A stretch of DNA of 64,000 nt from the NCBI GenBank assembly GCA_030407005.1, contig JAUDYN010000004.1:1178001-1242000 (forward strand). The letters are read 5' to 3'. Below the pieces are notes generated by a model. The model saw nothing but the letters and a program-made list of their open reading frames with translations, did no database searches and had not been told where the DNA came from. Both the position numbers and the translations under genes were made by a program. Below are positions 33,077 through 43,367 of this stretch, one piece after another (positions within the stretch are counted from its first letter, which is position 1; the number at the start of each line of letters is the position of its first letter). Source of the DNA: Desarmillaria ectypa. Taxonomy: Eukaryota; Basidiomycota; Agaricomycetes; Agaricales; Physalacriaceae.

Positions 33077-35081
33077 ATGGACATTACTATTGGCACCTTC
33101 GTTGGCGTGCTGGCTCTCCTCTACGTTTTGACCAAACTATATTCCATATTTCAAACCAAGCCTTCCCTACCTCCAGGTCCCCCTCGAAAGCCGATAATTG
33201 GCAACCTATTCGATCTTCCAAAACCTGGCGAATACGAATACAAGCATTGGGCAAAGCACCATGAAGCCTACGGTATGTAAACCTTTCCTGGCAGATTTCA
33301 GCATTCAACGCATCTTCTTCGTTACGTTCAGGTCCCATAAGCTCACTGTCAATAATGGGACAACACATCATTATTCTCAACGATATGCAAACTGCGATCG
33401 ACTTACTTGAGAAACGGTCATCTATTTATTCTGATCGTTTCTCGTCCATCTTTGGAGGCATCATGTAAGATCCATCATCACAATGGCCGATCTTTTCGAA
33501 TTTTCATTTGACCAAACAGGTGTGGGTGGAGAGCATCTCTCGCGATGTCTCCAAACGGGCATCGGTTTCGCGCCATTCGGAAAACTCTTCATCAGACGAT
33601 AGGCACGAAGAGTTCCTTGCAGCAGTTTACTTCTCTGCAGACGACGGAAATTAGGCGCTTACTGACAAAAATACTGAAGAGTCCCGATCAACTTGAGTAT
33701 TATATTCGCAAGTCAGAATTCTGATCCTTGGCTGTGTATTACAGAAATTTTGATACAAGTCTTACAGAGCGACGGGAGCTATCATTCTCTCTATCTCCCA
33801 TGGATATTCAATCAATAGAGATGCCCCGGATGCCTTCGTTACCCTTGCGGATGAGTGTATGGCGGAAGCCTCCATCGCTTTTCAGCCCGGAGTATGGATG
33901 GTCGACGTCATTCCTTTCCGTAAGTGTTTAGATTCTCCATGAACGTTCCTCATCTCGTCTCTAGTACGTTACCTGCCAGACTGGTTCCCTGGTACCGAAT
34001 TTAAGCAAGTGGCCAAGAAGTACCTTGACCGATGCACCGAATTTGTTGAGCGACCGTATGCCTTTGTAAAGCAGCAGATGGTAAATCAGTTTCTTGTCGT
34101 AAAGCTTCTCCGGAGCGTTAACCATCAACAGGAGCGTGGTGTATCCAGGCCCTCGTACACGGAAACAATGCTCAAACTCCACGGGAAATCCTTGACCTCC
34201 GAACAAGAAGACCTTATCAAGTGGGGCGCAGCAGCGTTGTATGGCGCTGGATCAGACACGACCGTGTCTGTAACGTACAGCTTTGTCCTATTAATGATCT
34301 TATATCCACATGTCCAGGCGAAAGCCCAAGAAGAACTGGTATGCGTTTACGTTACCTCCAACGATTAGGGCAAGCTTAGAGTGATACTATCAGGACCGCG
34401 TTGTCGGTGAAGACAGACTGCCGTCATACGAAGACCGCGACAATCTCCCATACATCAATGCGCTCATCCATGAAGCACTGCGCTTTAACCCGGTCCTCCC
34501 TATGTGTGTTCCCCATGTAAGCACAGCATTCCAAGATGCGGATCTTTGACATCAACACGGTAATAGGTTCCGTCCCAAGATGACATTTATCAAGGATACT
34601 TAATCCCGAAAGGCGCCGTCATCATGCCAAATCTCCATCATATGGCCAGAGATCCGGCTACGTATCACAGCCCAGACGTATTTGAACCACAGAGGTTCCT
34701 AGGCTGGGACGGTCGCGACCCCGAACCGGACATAGATATCGCGTTCGGCTTTGGACGACGGTAAACCTCCATCTTGCTTCTATCAGATCCCGAACCCTGA
34801 TGTCCACTCATAGTATATGCCCAGGGAATGTTCTAGCTGACCAAACCCTTTTCCTCGCCTTCGCCATGATTCTGTCAGTTTTCGACATTAAGGCAGACGA
34901 TAATAGTAGCGTCGAGTTGAAGGACGACTGGACGGCTGGACTGATCAGTAGACCAAAGCCCTTCCCGTGTAAGATCGAGCCACGGTCTGGGAAGGCTTTA
35001 GCGCTCATTATGAGCTTTGAGGAAGAACCAGCGAGTAAGCAAAAGAGTGACGCTGATGCCCTTGGAACGGTAAGTTGGTAG
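33077..35081 (+). CDS. Cytochrome P450 monooxygenase
   Basis: About nine exons. The N-terminal membrane anchor (MDITIGTFVGVLALLYVLTK) is followed by the proline hinge PSLPPGPPRKPIIGN. The C-helix contains GHRFRAIRKTLHQTIG. The I-helix reads ALYGAGSDTTVS (about 34,240, the A/G-G-x-D/E-T-T/S motif), the K-helix EALR (ExxR, about 34,472), the PERF-like element FEPQRFLGWDGRD, and the heme loop is AFGFGRR joined by an intron to ICPGNVLADQ (F-G-x-G-R-R-x-C-x-G). The set is complete and the gene looks functional. It is an ER-bound, NADPH-P450 reductase-dependent enzyme. The architecture resembles the large basidiomycete CYP64/O-methylsterigmatocystin oxidoreductase-like group, but clan assignment needs an alignment. 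Substrate unknown. Confidence 0.9.
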
Positions 35082-36089
35082 TATGTAGCTGTAATTGTGT
35101 CATTATTATGGGTCAGTTCTGTGGGTCTGGTATAACAACGTGGCGTAGTTTTCCTTTCTTCGCAACTTTTTCAATGTGTCCGTTCACCACGCTGGACGGT
35201 TGTATTTTAATGGTGTCGTTTAGGTAATTTCTGTAGCAGAAGATCAGATCACATAACTAGATGGTAAGGGCCAGCACATCAGCGTGGCATGTCCGAGTCC
35301 TACATATTTTTTTTCTCTTTGGTCCATGAGTCTATCTAGCAAGCTTACATCCATCTATAAATAAAATGATCATGGAATTTGCCGGTTATATCTCTTGTCA
35401 GGTCGATGGGTTGGCAGTCGTGCCTTCTCTGCGCACGCTTCTTGCATTGAACCACACATCACCGTCAACGTCAACGAATCAAATAGTAAAATGATTGTGC
35501 CAATAGTAAACTACTCCTGCTAGACAATACACGACACTGTTTCCGTTCACTTCTAGCTGGATGACGTCGTCAGGTGGTGTGTTCGTGAAAGCCACCGCGA
35601 CTCCTAGTAGTGGCAATATATAACGACGCAAGAAATTAAGAAAGAAGGAAAAGAAAGAAAAACTTCATCACATCACAAAGAAAATGTTGTGACGGTTCAT
35701 TTGAAATTCTAATGGTAAAAATGAGTTCACAAAAACAACTTTGAAAGATGAGATATTTTCCATACACTTTTGGGGTGAGGAAAAGAGCAAGAAAAATGGA
35801 AAGAAAAAGGTGTTTCTCCCGGTCAGAACAAAGGAAATCGCATTTCATTTGCAGAAAAGAAACCGTTTTTGGTGTGCGAAAGGAGCGCTAAATTGTTAAT
35901 GGGACTTTAAACATTTAAACTCCAGGGACAATAGAAATTCTTTTGAAAATTAATGGACACTCTCAGATGGAATTCATTAGAAATTGGAACGAACTAAGGG
36001 AGCAACCAGTCAGAGTAAAGACTGAAGTAACAGCTTCAAAAAACAGTGTTTTATGTCTTAAAATAAAAGGCTTAACTAACTGATCCAAC
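35082..36089. other. Intergenic region before tRNA-Ala
   Basis: No coding gene supported. The part 35,630-36,060 is A-rich on the plus strand, with a small minus-strand open frame (35,636-35,848) of Phe/Leu-rich low complexity that I do not call. Confidence 0.5.
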
Positions 36090-36164
36090 TGGACACATTG
36101 GGACTTGAACCCAACACCTCCCGCATGCTAAGCGGGCGTGATAAACCATCTACACCATGTGCCC
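36090..36164 (-). tRNA. tRNA-Ala (anticodon AGC)
   Basis: The reverse complement folds into a complete cloverleaf of 75 nt including the discriminator A. The acceptor stem is GGGCACA/TGTGTCC, and its third pair is G3-T70, the alanine identity element. The anticodon stem CCCGC/GCGGG carries loop TTAGCAT (anticodon AGC). The T arm is TTGGG-TTCAAGT-CCCAA. There is no intron and CCA is not encoded. It lies in the short gap between an A-rich spacer and the 3' end of an F-box gene. Confidence 0.95.
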
Positions 36165-36196
36165 ATTGTAATAGATTTCCAAAAAGATAAGCTAAA

Positions 36197-37447
36197 TTAA
36201 AAAACGAGATAATGTCTTAACTGAATATCTACTCCTCTATCCTTTCCCCTCTCCCAATGTGCATCAAAACAGTTACAAACGGGAATTGACGTCGCAAGGT
36301 GAAGCTTTTCTATCGTATCCAGTTTTACTATGTCCGTTACAGCCTTACAACTCAACTTTCTCCCATGGCACTCAATGTCCAACGCTCGCAGGGCCTTTGA
36401 TAGCAGTATGTGCCGAAATAGAACATCATTTACTGGGTCTCCGTCTCTATCCCCCAGGTCAAACTTGAGATTCAGACGTTCTAACGCTGGTGTAGCGTCG
36501 AGGATGTCGATGACGTCGATAGTAGAAAGGGGTAGATAATATAACTGGAGTTCCCGGATCATTGCTGAGCGAAGACATGAAAGAATGGATGAGTGGCAGC
36601 CGTTCCAATCCTGACCATTCAAGTTGTCTATGCACTCGATGCATAATGCCCTAAATGCTACCATATCGAGTGAATCTAGAAAGCATCCGAAGCATGCCTC
36701 GGAGCCTGAAGTCGCTCTCAACGTCAGGTTGAGTCGTTGGAGCTTCGCCATTGAGACGCGTGTCGGATTGGGTTTTGAAGTGAAGGTGCACGTTGCATTG
36801 AATGAGCAGGCCACGAGGTTCTCGCCTTCCAATAGGATGTCGAAGATTTCATCTAGCGTAGGAAGCCCCTCCACCGTACAATCTAGGCGGACGTGTAGCT
36901 CTGACAGCTGGCTCCATTGAATCCCTAATGAGTGCAAGGCCACACTATGTGACGGCCAGACTCCTCTCATATCGAGCGTCAGTTCTTTGAGGGAACGAAG
37001 CCCAGATGCCAGTGAGGGGTCCGTAAAGAGAGGAATGACACTAGCGCCAGGTGTCACGAACCTCACATCCCGCCACCGAGAAGAGTGACGGAGCAGAGCT
37101 TTCACGAAGGTTGTGCTCCGGTCCTGAAAGACGCGACACGTTGTGTGAGTGGGTGGTTCGTAGATGATGTCAAAGGATAATGGTTGTTCTCTAGAATACT
37201 TGAGCCAAAACCCTAGCGTTTCTAGCTGTGGCATGGCATAACCATTGTGGAAATCAATTTCGAAGGAAGACCATAGGCGGGAAACTGATAACGCGAGGGC
37301 CCTCCAGGACCTGCAGATGTGTGTGAGGAGTACAGGGGCTGCGTCTCCACGTATGCTGGGGTAGCAGTCGTCAGGGAGGCAGTGGAAAAATATGGTAATA
37401 ATAAGCTCAGCAGGGAGCCGTGCAACTTGACGACATCCATGGGACAT
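36197..37447 (-). CDS. F-box/LRR-like protein, 416 aa
   Basis: A single exon from MSHGCRQVARLPAELIITIF. The F-box core VARLPAELIITIFFHCLPDD is followed by HICRSWRALALSVSRLWSSF, the standard second half of the domain in mushroom F-box proteins. The rest is a degenerate leucine-rich region (LRSLKELTLDMRGVW, LQRLNLTLRATSG, ALERLNLKFDLGD). It is a likely SCF ubiquitin-ligase receptor of unknown substrate. An upstream exon is possible: 37,514-37,661 is open on the minus strand (MSSLNSTEDPAIIPVG) and ends at a GTAAGT donor, but I could not find an acceptor in the right phase, so the ATG at 37,447 is kept. Confidence 0.85.
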   Translation of the reverse strand: MSHGCRQVARLPAELIITIFFHCLPDDCYPSIRGDAAPVLLTHICRSWRALALSVSRLWSSFEIDFHNGYAMPQLETLGFWLKYSREQPLSFDIIYEPPTHTTCRVFQDRSTTFVKALLRHSSRWRDVRFVTPGASVIPLFTDPSLASGLRSLKELTLDMRGVWPSHSVALHSLGIQWSQLSELHVRLDCTVEGLPTLDEIFDILLEGENLVACSFNATCTFTSKPNPTRVSMAKLQRLNLTLRATSGSEACFGCFLDSLDMVAFRALCIECIDNLNGQDWNGCHSSILSCLRSAMIRELQLYYLPLSTIDVIDILDATPALERLNLKFDLGDRDGDPVNDVLFRHILLSKALRALDIECHGRKLSCKAVTDIVKLDTIEKLHLATSIPVCNCFDAHWERGKDRGVDIQLRHYLVF

Positions 37448-38044
37448 TGCGCAGAGCTTGGCCTTTAGAAAGTCGGGAGTCGGGAGATGGTACGGGGATA
37501 ATGAGTGAACAACTTACTTCTTGTAGAGGAGACTGGAGTGAAAGAATTATAGGGATCAACAGGAGAGGGGTGCTTGTTTCGTCGTTTATATTGCCTCCCA
37601 CAGGTATGATCGCGGGATCTTCGGTCGAATTTAGACTAGACATCGCAACCTGAGACGCCACGATATTTGTTGATACAGTAAAGGCAAGGTACTCGGAGCG
37701 TTCTCGCGTAGCAACCTACAAGTGAACATGCTCACACGGCGAAAGGGAGCTTATGCACCAGCACAGTCCAAAAGAGGTCCGACGAGATTTTCCGGTACGA
37801 GACCCTATTTTAGAACCAGCGAGTGCATAAAGCCGGATAGGATCGTGTGGCCACCGCGCCCATCAATATGGACAAGCGAGCATTATGGTCAAGCCAGATC
37901 CGCCGTCCCAATACATAATGGAAAATGAATTTGGAAAAGAAAATGTAGAGACGTACCTCGATGCGTTGAACAGAATTTTGTCTCCGACTTCGAACCACAC
38001 GCGCGACATACACAGCAATATATTTATGACGAGTATCGATAGCC
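37448..38044. other. Spacer between F-box gene and Nug1-like gene
   Basis: Contains the possible F-box 5' exon discussed for the neighbouring gene and the 3' flank of the GTPase gene. No other feature is seen. Confidence 0.4.
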
Positions 38045-40244
38045 CTAAAAGAATTTGCCAAAATCATAAGCCTCGGTGTCATCACCGTCCGATTTGGTCT
38101 TTGCAGGTTTGGATTTAGGCGCTGTGTTGGCTACCTTCCTCCCTAGCTTCTTCTCCGCAGGCTTCGGCGCCGAAACCTTGGCTTGTGGTTTGTGGCCAGT
38201 GTTTTCTTTGGTCTTTGACTGTGATTTTTTCGTGCCTGCAAGTGCAAATGCGACCCTTTTACTAGGGGGAAGGTCTTCCTTCCCTCGTTTACGTTTTTCC
38301 TTGCTGGACAAGGGAGCAGATGGTGGTTCCTCTTCTTCTTCCTCTTCCTCGTCGGACATTGTGGTGGCGTCCTCATCCTCCTCTTCCTCTTCCTCTTCCT
38401 CGTCCTCGTCCTCGTCTCCGTCGTCTTGATTTGCAGAGTAAGGCTCCTCAAATGAAGGCAGGCGGGTATCAACAACACCAGGGCTGAGCTTTACCAAACC
38501 TCCACGTTTACGTAGCTCTCGACGCGTTGGCAAAGCAGCGAGAACACCCTTATCGGTTTCTGAATCCACCGGTTCCTTCGAAGCCGGCATTGTGTACCAC
38601 CGCAGCTTTCCCAAATTCCATTCACGCAAAACAACACGTGAAGCTCCTACGAGATCTAGCATTCCCCGCTAAACACAGAAATTAACTTTTGGTAATCGTG
38701 TTACGAAGGAAGCGACAAACCTTCTTCACGAACTGGTGTGACCGTGCCAAGCCAGGGAGAAATGCATCCACATCGCCTTTGGCAAATGCTGGTAAACTAT
38801 AGTGCAGCATTAAGTCCTCGTTATTGGCCCGCGACACGATGTGTACCACTGAATCGGGTCAACGCTTGTACTACGCGCAGTAGGGATGGACAAAAAACTC
38901 ACCCGCAGGCATCGGTTCCTTCAAACGATCGATCCTCCCCTTATTTCGCATCACTATGTCTCGGGTCCGCGACTCCTCGGTGAGCTCGCTATCTACCCAC
39001 AGAAGGCCAGGCGTGTCTATGAACTTGATCTTCTTGCCTCCTTCCTCAATTATAATCTCCTGAGGAAGCATAGTCGTCGTGGGGCCTCGGGAAGAAGTCG
39101 CAAGGCTATACGTAGGCAGGACAGCTTTTTTGGCTACGGAGTTGATCACTGAGCTTTTCCCAACCTAAGTCTTGAAAGGTTAGTAACACATCACGGTGAA
39201 TGTATGCCGTGAAACAAACGTTTGTGAATCCAGCCACTGCAACGACAAGAGGTTCATCGCCTTTTGCCCATGGGAGCAGAGCTTTCAGCAGCGCGTCAAC
39301 ACCAATAGCATTATCAGCCGACAGCTTTCCCTTCCCTTTTTCCTGCTTATGGCACTGGACTCCGTCTGGAATGAATGCTGAAGCTGAACGAAAGAGTACC
39401 GTAGGCTGCTGAGAACGCAGTTGTGAGGCCCACGCAGCGACGGCTTCTTGTGGGCAAGTATCTGACCAGAAAAAAAAAAGTTCAGTCTACTTGGAAGCAC
39501 CGCAAAACGGGACGTCACTCACCGATTTTATTCAACAAAAATACTACACGCCCTGACGGTGCGAGCTTTTCGAGCTCGGAGCTCCGGAACGCCAAGGGAT
39601 CCCTGCAATCCAAGACTTCTAACAGCACATCAGCGTGCTCCAGCACCGATTTTAGGGTCGGAAGGTCCCTGTTGACAAGTGCAGGCACGTTCTCTTCTTC
39701 CTCGTCGTCGTCATCCTCGACTTGCCGAGGGGGAGCAGTCATTTTGGTGGTCTTCGCATTCACGAGATGTTTTGCTGCAATGCTGGCGACGGGGTCGAAT
39801 CCTTTAGGTTCATCCTCCTCGGTGGTGGTAGGTTTGGCTTTCTTGGCATCTTTTCGCTGTTGCTTCTCCTCCAGAGCCTATACACAAGTTAGGCTACAGG
39901 TATGTAGCATCCACCGAACCAAGTCTACACACCAACCGACGCTGCTCTTGCACTTCAGCTAATATTTGGTCTTTGTACGGAAACTCATTTGGGATTCCAG
40001 GGTCCTTTTTTTGCTCTGCACGGATATAAGATACGGTGAACTATAGGTGAAAGTAAAATGAACGCACTTGATTTCCACTGAGGATTCTTTTTGGCAGCCT
40101 TAGTCTTCTTCTTCTTGCTCTCCCTAACCTTTGTCTGAAGTTTTCGACGATCGTTGGTCGATCCCCGGTTGCTGGTCTCTGTTGAATATTAGAGGACGAA
40201 ATGAATCTTCAGTAACAACGCTTACTTTTCCTTATACGAGGCAT
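38045..40244 (-). CDS. NUG1: Nucleolar circularly permuted GTPase (nucleostemin/GNL3, Nug1/Grn1 family)
   Basis: The start MPRIRKRTSNRGSTNDRRKL and the basic KKNPQWKSKQKKDPGIPNEF are diagnostic of the GNL3/Nug1 N-terminus. The GTPase motifs are in permuted order: G4 NKID (split by an intron near 39,515), then G1 GFTNVGKSSVINS (split near 39,165) and G3 FIDTPGLLW. The C-terminal RNA-binding segment includes MLHYSLPAFAKGDVDAFLPG. A tail follows with two long Asp/Glu runs (38,310-38,440) and a Lys-rich end finishing AYDFGKFF. The family drives pre-60S ribosome assembly and export in the nucleolus and nucleoplasm. The long acidic tail appears extended relative to the yeast protein (inference). 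The gene has about eight exons. Confidence 0.9.
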
Positions 40245-40958
40245 TGGACAAGGACTGATGGACGTTCAAAAGATGTCAAAAATTAGTTACCACTTTGGGA
40301 TGATAAGATTGGAATTCAAATTCGTCTTACGTTACTCACGGCGACCTCTTTTGCGCTGCAATGTGCATGCATCCCACAAAGAATGGCCGACAAGAACAGA
40401 TATATTCCATGATACATAAATTACATGCACAAACAAATACTTGTACCAAATCTAAATCCCACGACGGCAACGAAAAAAAATGTCAAAAAAAGCCCATCAG
40501 CGGCGACGTCAGTTGGTGCTTCCTTTAGGCGCTGGGACCCACAATCAAGAGCACACCGTGGTCCTCGGTCCTGGAAACGCTGTCCTTGCGAAATTATCCA
40601 TTTGCGCCGTAATGTTGGCTATCACGCGTCCATTTTTCCTCAACGGCAGGTAAGCGCCAGTCAGTAAGCACGAGAGGGTCAAGAAGGTTTCTTGTACTTG
40701 CAAACATAATATAGGCGAAGACAGCGAGAAGCAAACGATAACTAGACAACTTGAGATGACGATGATAACTTGACAACTTGATAATTTTTTTTTGGCTATT
40801 GAAATGGGGTCCGAGGATCTTCGTAGAGAGAATGAAGAAAACTTGAGGGAGCAATTGAACTCCGAACTTGAAACCACATTCTCCTTGGCACCCTTGACCT
40901 TCTGCCCTTGACCTTTGCTCTGTGCTTGACGAAGCACAAACGAGAACGACTCCAAGGC
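40245..40958. other. Spacer between Nug1-like and Tra2-like genes
   Basis: Holds the 3' UTR of the Tra2-like gene and the promoter of the GTPase gene. Open frames on both strands at 40,425-40,955 lack domains. Confidence 0.4.
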
Positions 40959-41967
40959 TTACCACCGCGAATCATTCGCACTTGCTGGAGCTTCATAATC
41001 CCGACCACGGGCAGGGCTGCTGCCACGCGGAGGGCTGCGAGAGTAACTCCTGCGCCTTCTATAGTCAGGAGAGTATCCCCGTCGAGGCGGTGGGCTGCGC
41101 CGGTCGCGATCGCGCCAGTCTCTGTTATCCCGTCCGTAGGGATCACGGTCGCGGTCGCGGTCCCTATCCCTATCACGACGGTCGCGGTCGCGATAGTCCC
41201 GGTCACGGTCCCTGTCCCGACCAACATAGTGATTGTCGCGATTCGTTCGTCGATGTCCCATGTACTCTCCGGGGGTCGGAGCATGAGGTCGGTCGGTAAC
41301 CGAGTAGTCGACACGGATGCGGCGGCCGTTGAGATCCTAGCACGCAGTACATGAGCGGTGAACTTGCAAGGTAGAATGAAGACTTACGACACCGTTCAGC
41401 TCGGCAATGCAGCGTGTGGCATCTTCCACTGTTGCCATTTTGATGAAACCAAATCCACGAGATCGGTCGGACTAGAATATTTTGAACAAAATGTCGGTGG
41501 CGCAGGGTCCAAACCTATGGACGGACATACCCTTTGGTCGTAGACAATGGTAACCTTTTCAACACGTCCAAAGCGGCTGAACTCTTCGTCAAGATCCCGC
41601 TCTTGGGTGCGTATACTCAAACCGAATACTCCGAGAACATTGGTCGGATTAGGTGCCTGATGAATGGTGAGCACCGCAACGAGTGCCAATGAAAAGACGT
41701 ACGATGGGTGCATGCGCAGGACGCCTGGGTGGGGCAGGCGACTTATGACGGAACGGGCTGCGACTTCGTGAATGCGAGCGCCCTCGCGCCATTGGCGCAG
41801 AATCCCTGTCACCTGGAACTTGGGCAGGAGGCGGAGCATTGTAAGCATCCGAATACGGGTCGACTGGCGCAGTTGTCGTAGCTTCTCCGTACTTCAAAAG
41901 AAGAAAAAAGAGACGGTCAGAATCGGGGCACGGGCTGCAGGGAGCCTAGTCCACACGGACTCACCAT
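40959..41967 (-). CDS. Tra2-like SR-type splicing factor (one RRM, RD/RS-rich tail)
   Basis: The start codon (41965-41967) is followed at once by an intron (ATG then GTGAGT); exon 2 begins [20 protein letters not shown]. An RS-like region ([20 protein letters not shown]) precedes one [23 protein letters not shown] (RNP2), [10 protein letters not shown] (RNP1) and the C-terminal linker [25 protein letters not shown], the Tra2 signature. The tail is a long Arg/Asp dipeptide tract (about 41,120-41,250) followed by [14 protein letters not shown] and stop at 40959. Tra2 proteins bind purine-rich exonic enhancers in pre-mRNA and act in the nucleus. Confidence 0.85.
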
Positions 41968-42301
41968 GGTGGTTCAGCTTCAGGTTTTGTTGTCGCTTGT
42001 TTACAGCACTGCACTGTTTCAAACTGACTCCAAGACAACGAAAAAAAGTAAACCGAGAAATAGAATTTACAGAAATTTACAAGTATACAGGAAAGATAAC
42101 TGAAGAAAAGCGCCCAAAGGCATCTTCTTTTTCCGAACGGTCCCTACCCTCCCGTTTCGGATTTTCGGATAATGGATTGCCGAACTACTCGGCGCCGAAA
42201 TTGAATCGGCGACTGAACCCTATTTGTACAACTGTACAGGCCATACCGAGCGCATCCCAAGGTGGAAAACAGATCCAAACACATTTTCGGGCAAGAACAA
42301 G
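41968..42301. promoter_or_regulatory. Bidirectional promoter, Tra2-like / eL18
   Basis: Only 334 bp separate the two divergent start codons, so both promoters must overlap or share elements. No TATA box is evident on the eL18 side; a T-rich tract occurs on each strand. Sharing of control is inferred from distance. Confidence 0.5.
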
Positions 42302-43082
42302 ATGGTGAGCTCGTCGCGGCTGGCAGTGTTGAAGGCATGATTTCTGATGCTGCATTTTGTAGGGTATCGACATTGCCGCCCACCACGTCAAGAAGGGTAA
42401 CCGGACCGCCCCCAAGAGCGAGGACCCGTACCTCTTGCTCCTCGTGAAGGTATACATTCACCAACCTTTTCGCCTACTGTCCAATATGGCTGATGACCAT
42501 TCCCAGCTTTACCGCTTCATGGCACGAAGGACAGACTCGGATTTCAACAAGGTCAGTCTCAACAATTCGTTTTCCAACTCCAAAAAAAATTGAGCACTAC
42601 GCAGGTCATCCTCCACCGTCTGTTCCTCTCCAAAATCAACCGCCCCCCTCTCTCCTTGTCAAGAATCGTCAAGGAAACCTCTAACGCCCCCGACCTCGCC
42701 TCAAAAACTATCGTCACCGTGGGTACCGTCACCGACGATATCCGCTTAACGGAAGTGCCGAAACTGTCTATCGCGGCTCTGCGATTCACTCGGGCGGCCA
42801 AGGAGCGCATTCTCAATGCTGGCGGTGAGGCTCTTACTCTCGATCAGCTCGCTCTGCGTGCACCCACTGGTACCAACACGGTGTTGTTGAGGGGAAAGAG
42901 GAATGTTCGGGAGGCTGTCAAGCACTTTGGTATGGGTCCCCACAAGCACAAGAAGCCCTACACGACGTCCAAGGGACGCAAGGTGTGTAATGCTTTCTCT
43001 CTGGGTTACTGTATCACTCATAGCTTGTATCTAGTTCGAGCAAGGTCGTGGTCGCCGAAAGTCCCGTGGATTCAAGGTGTAA
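42302..43082 (+). CDS. RPL18: 60S ribosomal protein eL18 (L18)
   Basis: Five exons: 42302-42304 (only the ATG), 42363-42449, 42507-42551, 42605-42982 and 43035-43082, giving 186 residues, the normal eL18 length. Blocks are [92 protein letters not shown] and the basic tail [15 protein letters not shown]. It is a structural protein of the large cytosolic ribosomal subunit. The start codon forms part of the first 5' splice site (ATG-GTGAGC). Confidence 0.97.
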
Positions 43083-43367
43083 ACGCTATATTCACAAAAC
43101 CAAACCACTGGGTGCTGGAGTCGATTTACGGGCTGCTGCAAGACTGTCGTTCGTGTATGCTATGTGTTATGACATTGATAATATTATGCACATGCTTTCA
43201 CATTCATGATACTGAAAGAATTCTGAAATTGCTTGGATCCGAGACTATCATTCTTCGAGCTTCAAGATTCAACTCGCGCCTGTATCCAAAAAATTTTATT
43301 TCGTTCATGAACGATTTTTGCTCTGACGAGCGCAACCTAAATACGTCCCCCTATATGCAACCCACTC

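Noticed and set aside
13843..35081. A secondary-metabolite cluster (MPAB, MFS, SDR, P450, DUF6534)
   Set aside because: No PKS, NRPS, terpene synthase, prenyltransferase or pathway regulator is present, and F-box, BTB and mobile-element genes lie in between.
36197..37661. A 5' extra exon for the F-box gene at 37,514-37,661
   Set aside because: A good donor exists, but no acceptor places the F-box in the correct phase; kept only as a note in the gene entry.
38076..38429. Plus-strand frame ending in a long poly-Ser tract
   Set aside because: It is the exact antisense of the Asp/Glu runs in the Nug1-like gene; GAG/GAA codons read as CTC/TTC and TCC on the other strand.
40908..41354. Plus-strand Val/Ile/Pro-rich frames of 125-148 codons
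   Set aside because: Antisense of the Arg/Asp repeat tract of the Tra2-like gene; no start context or domain.
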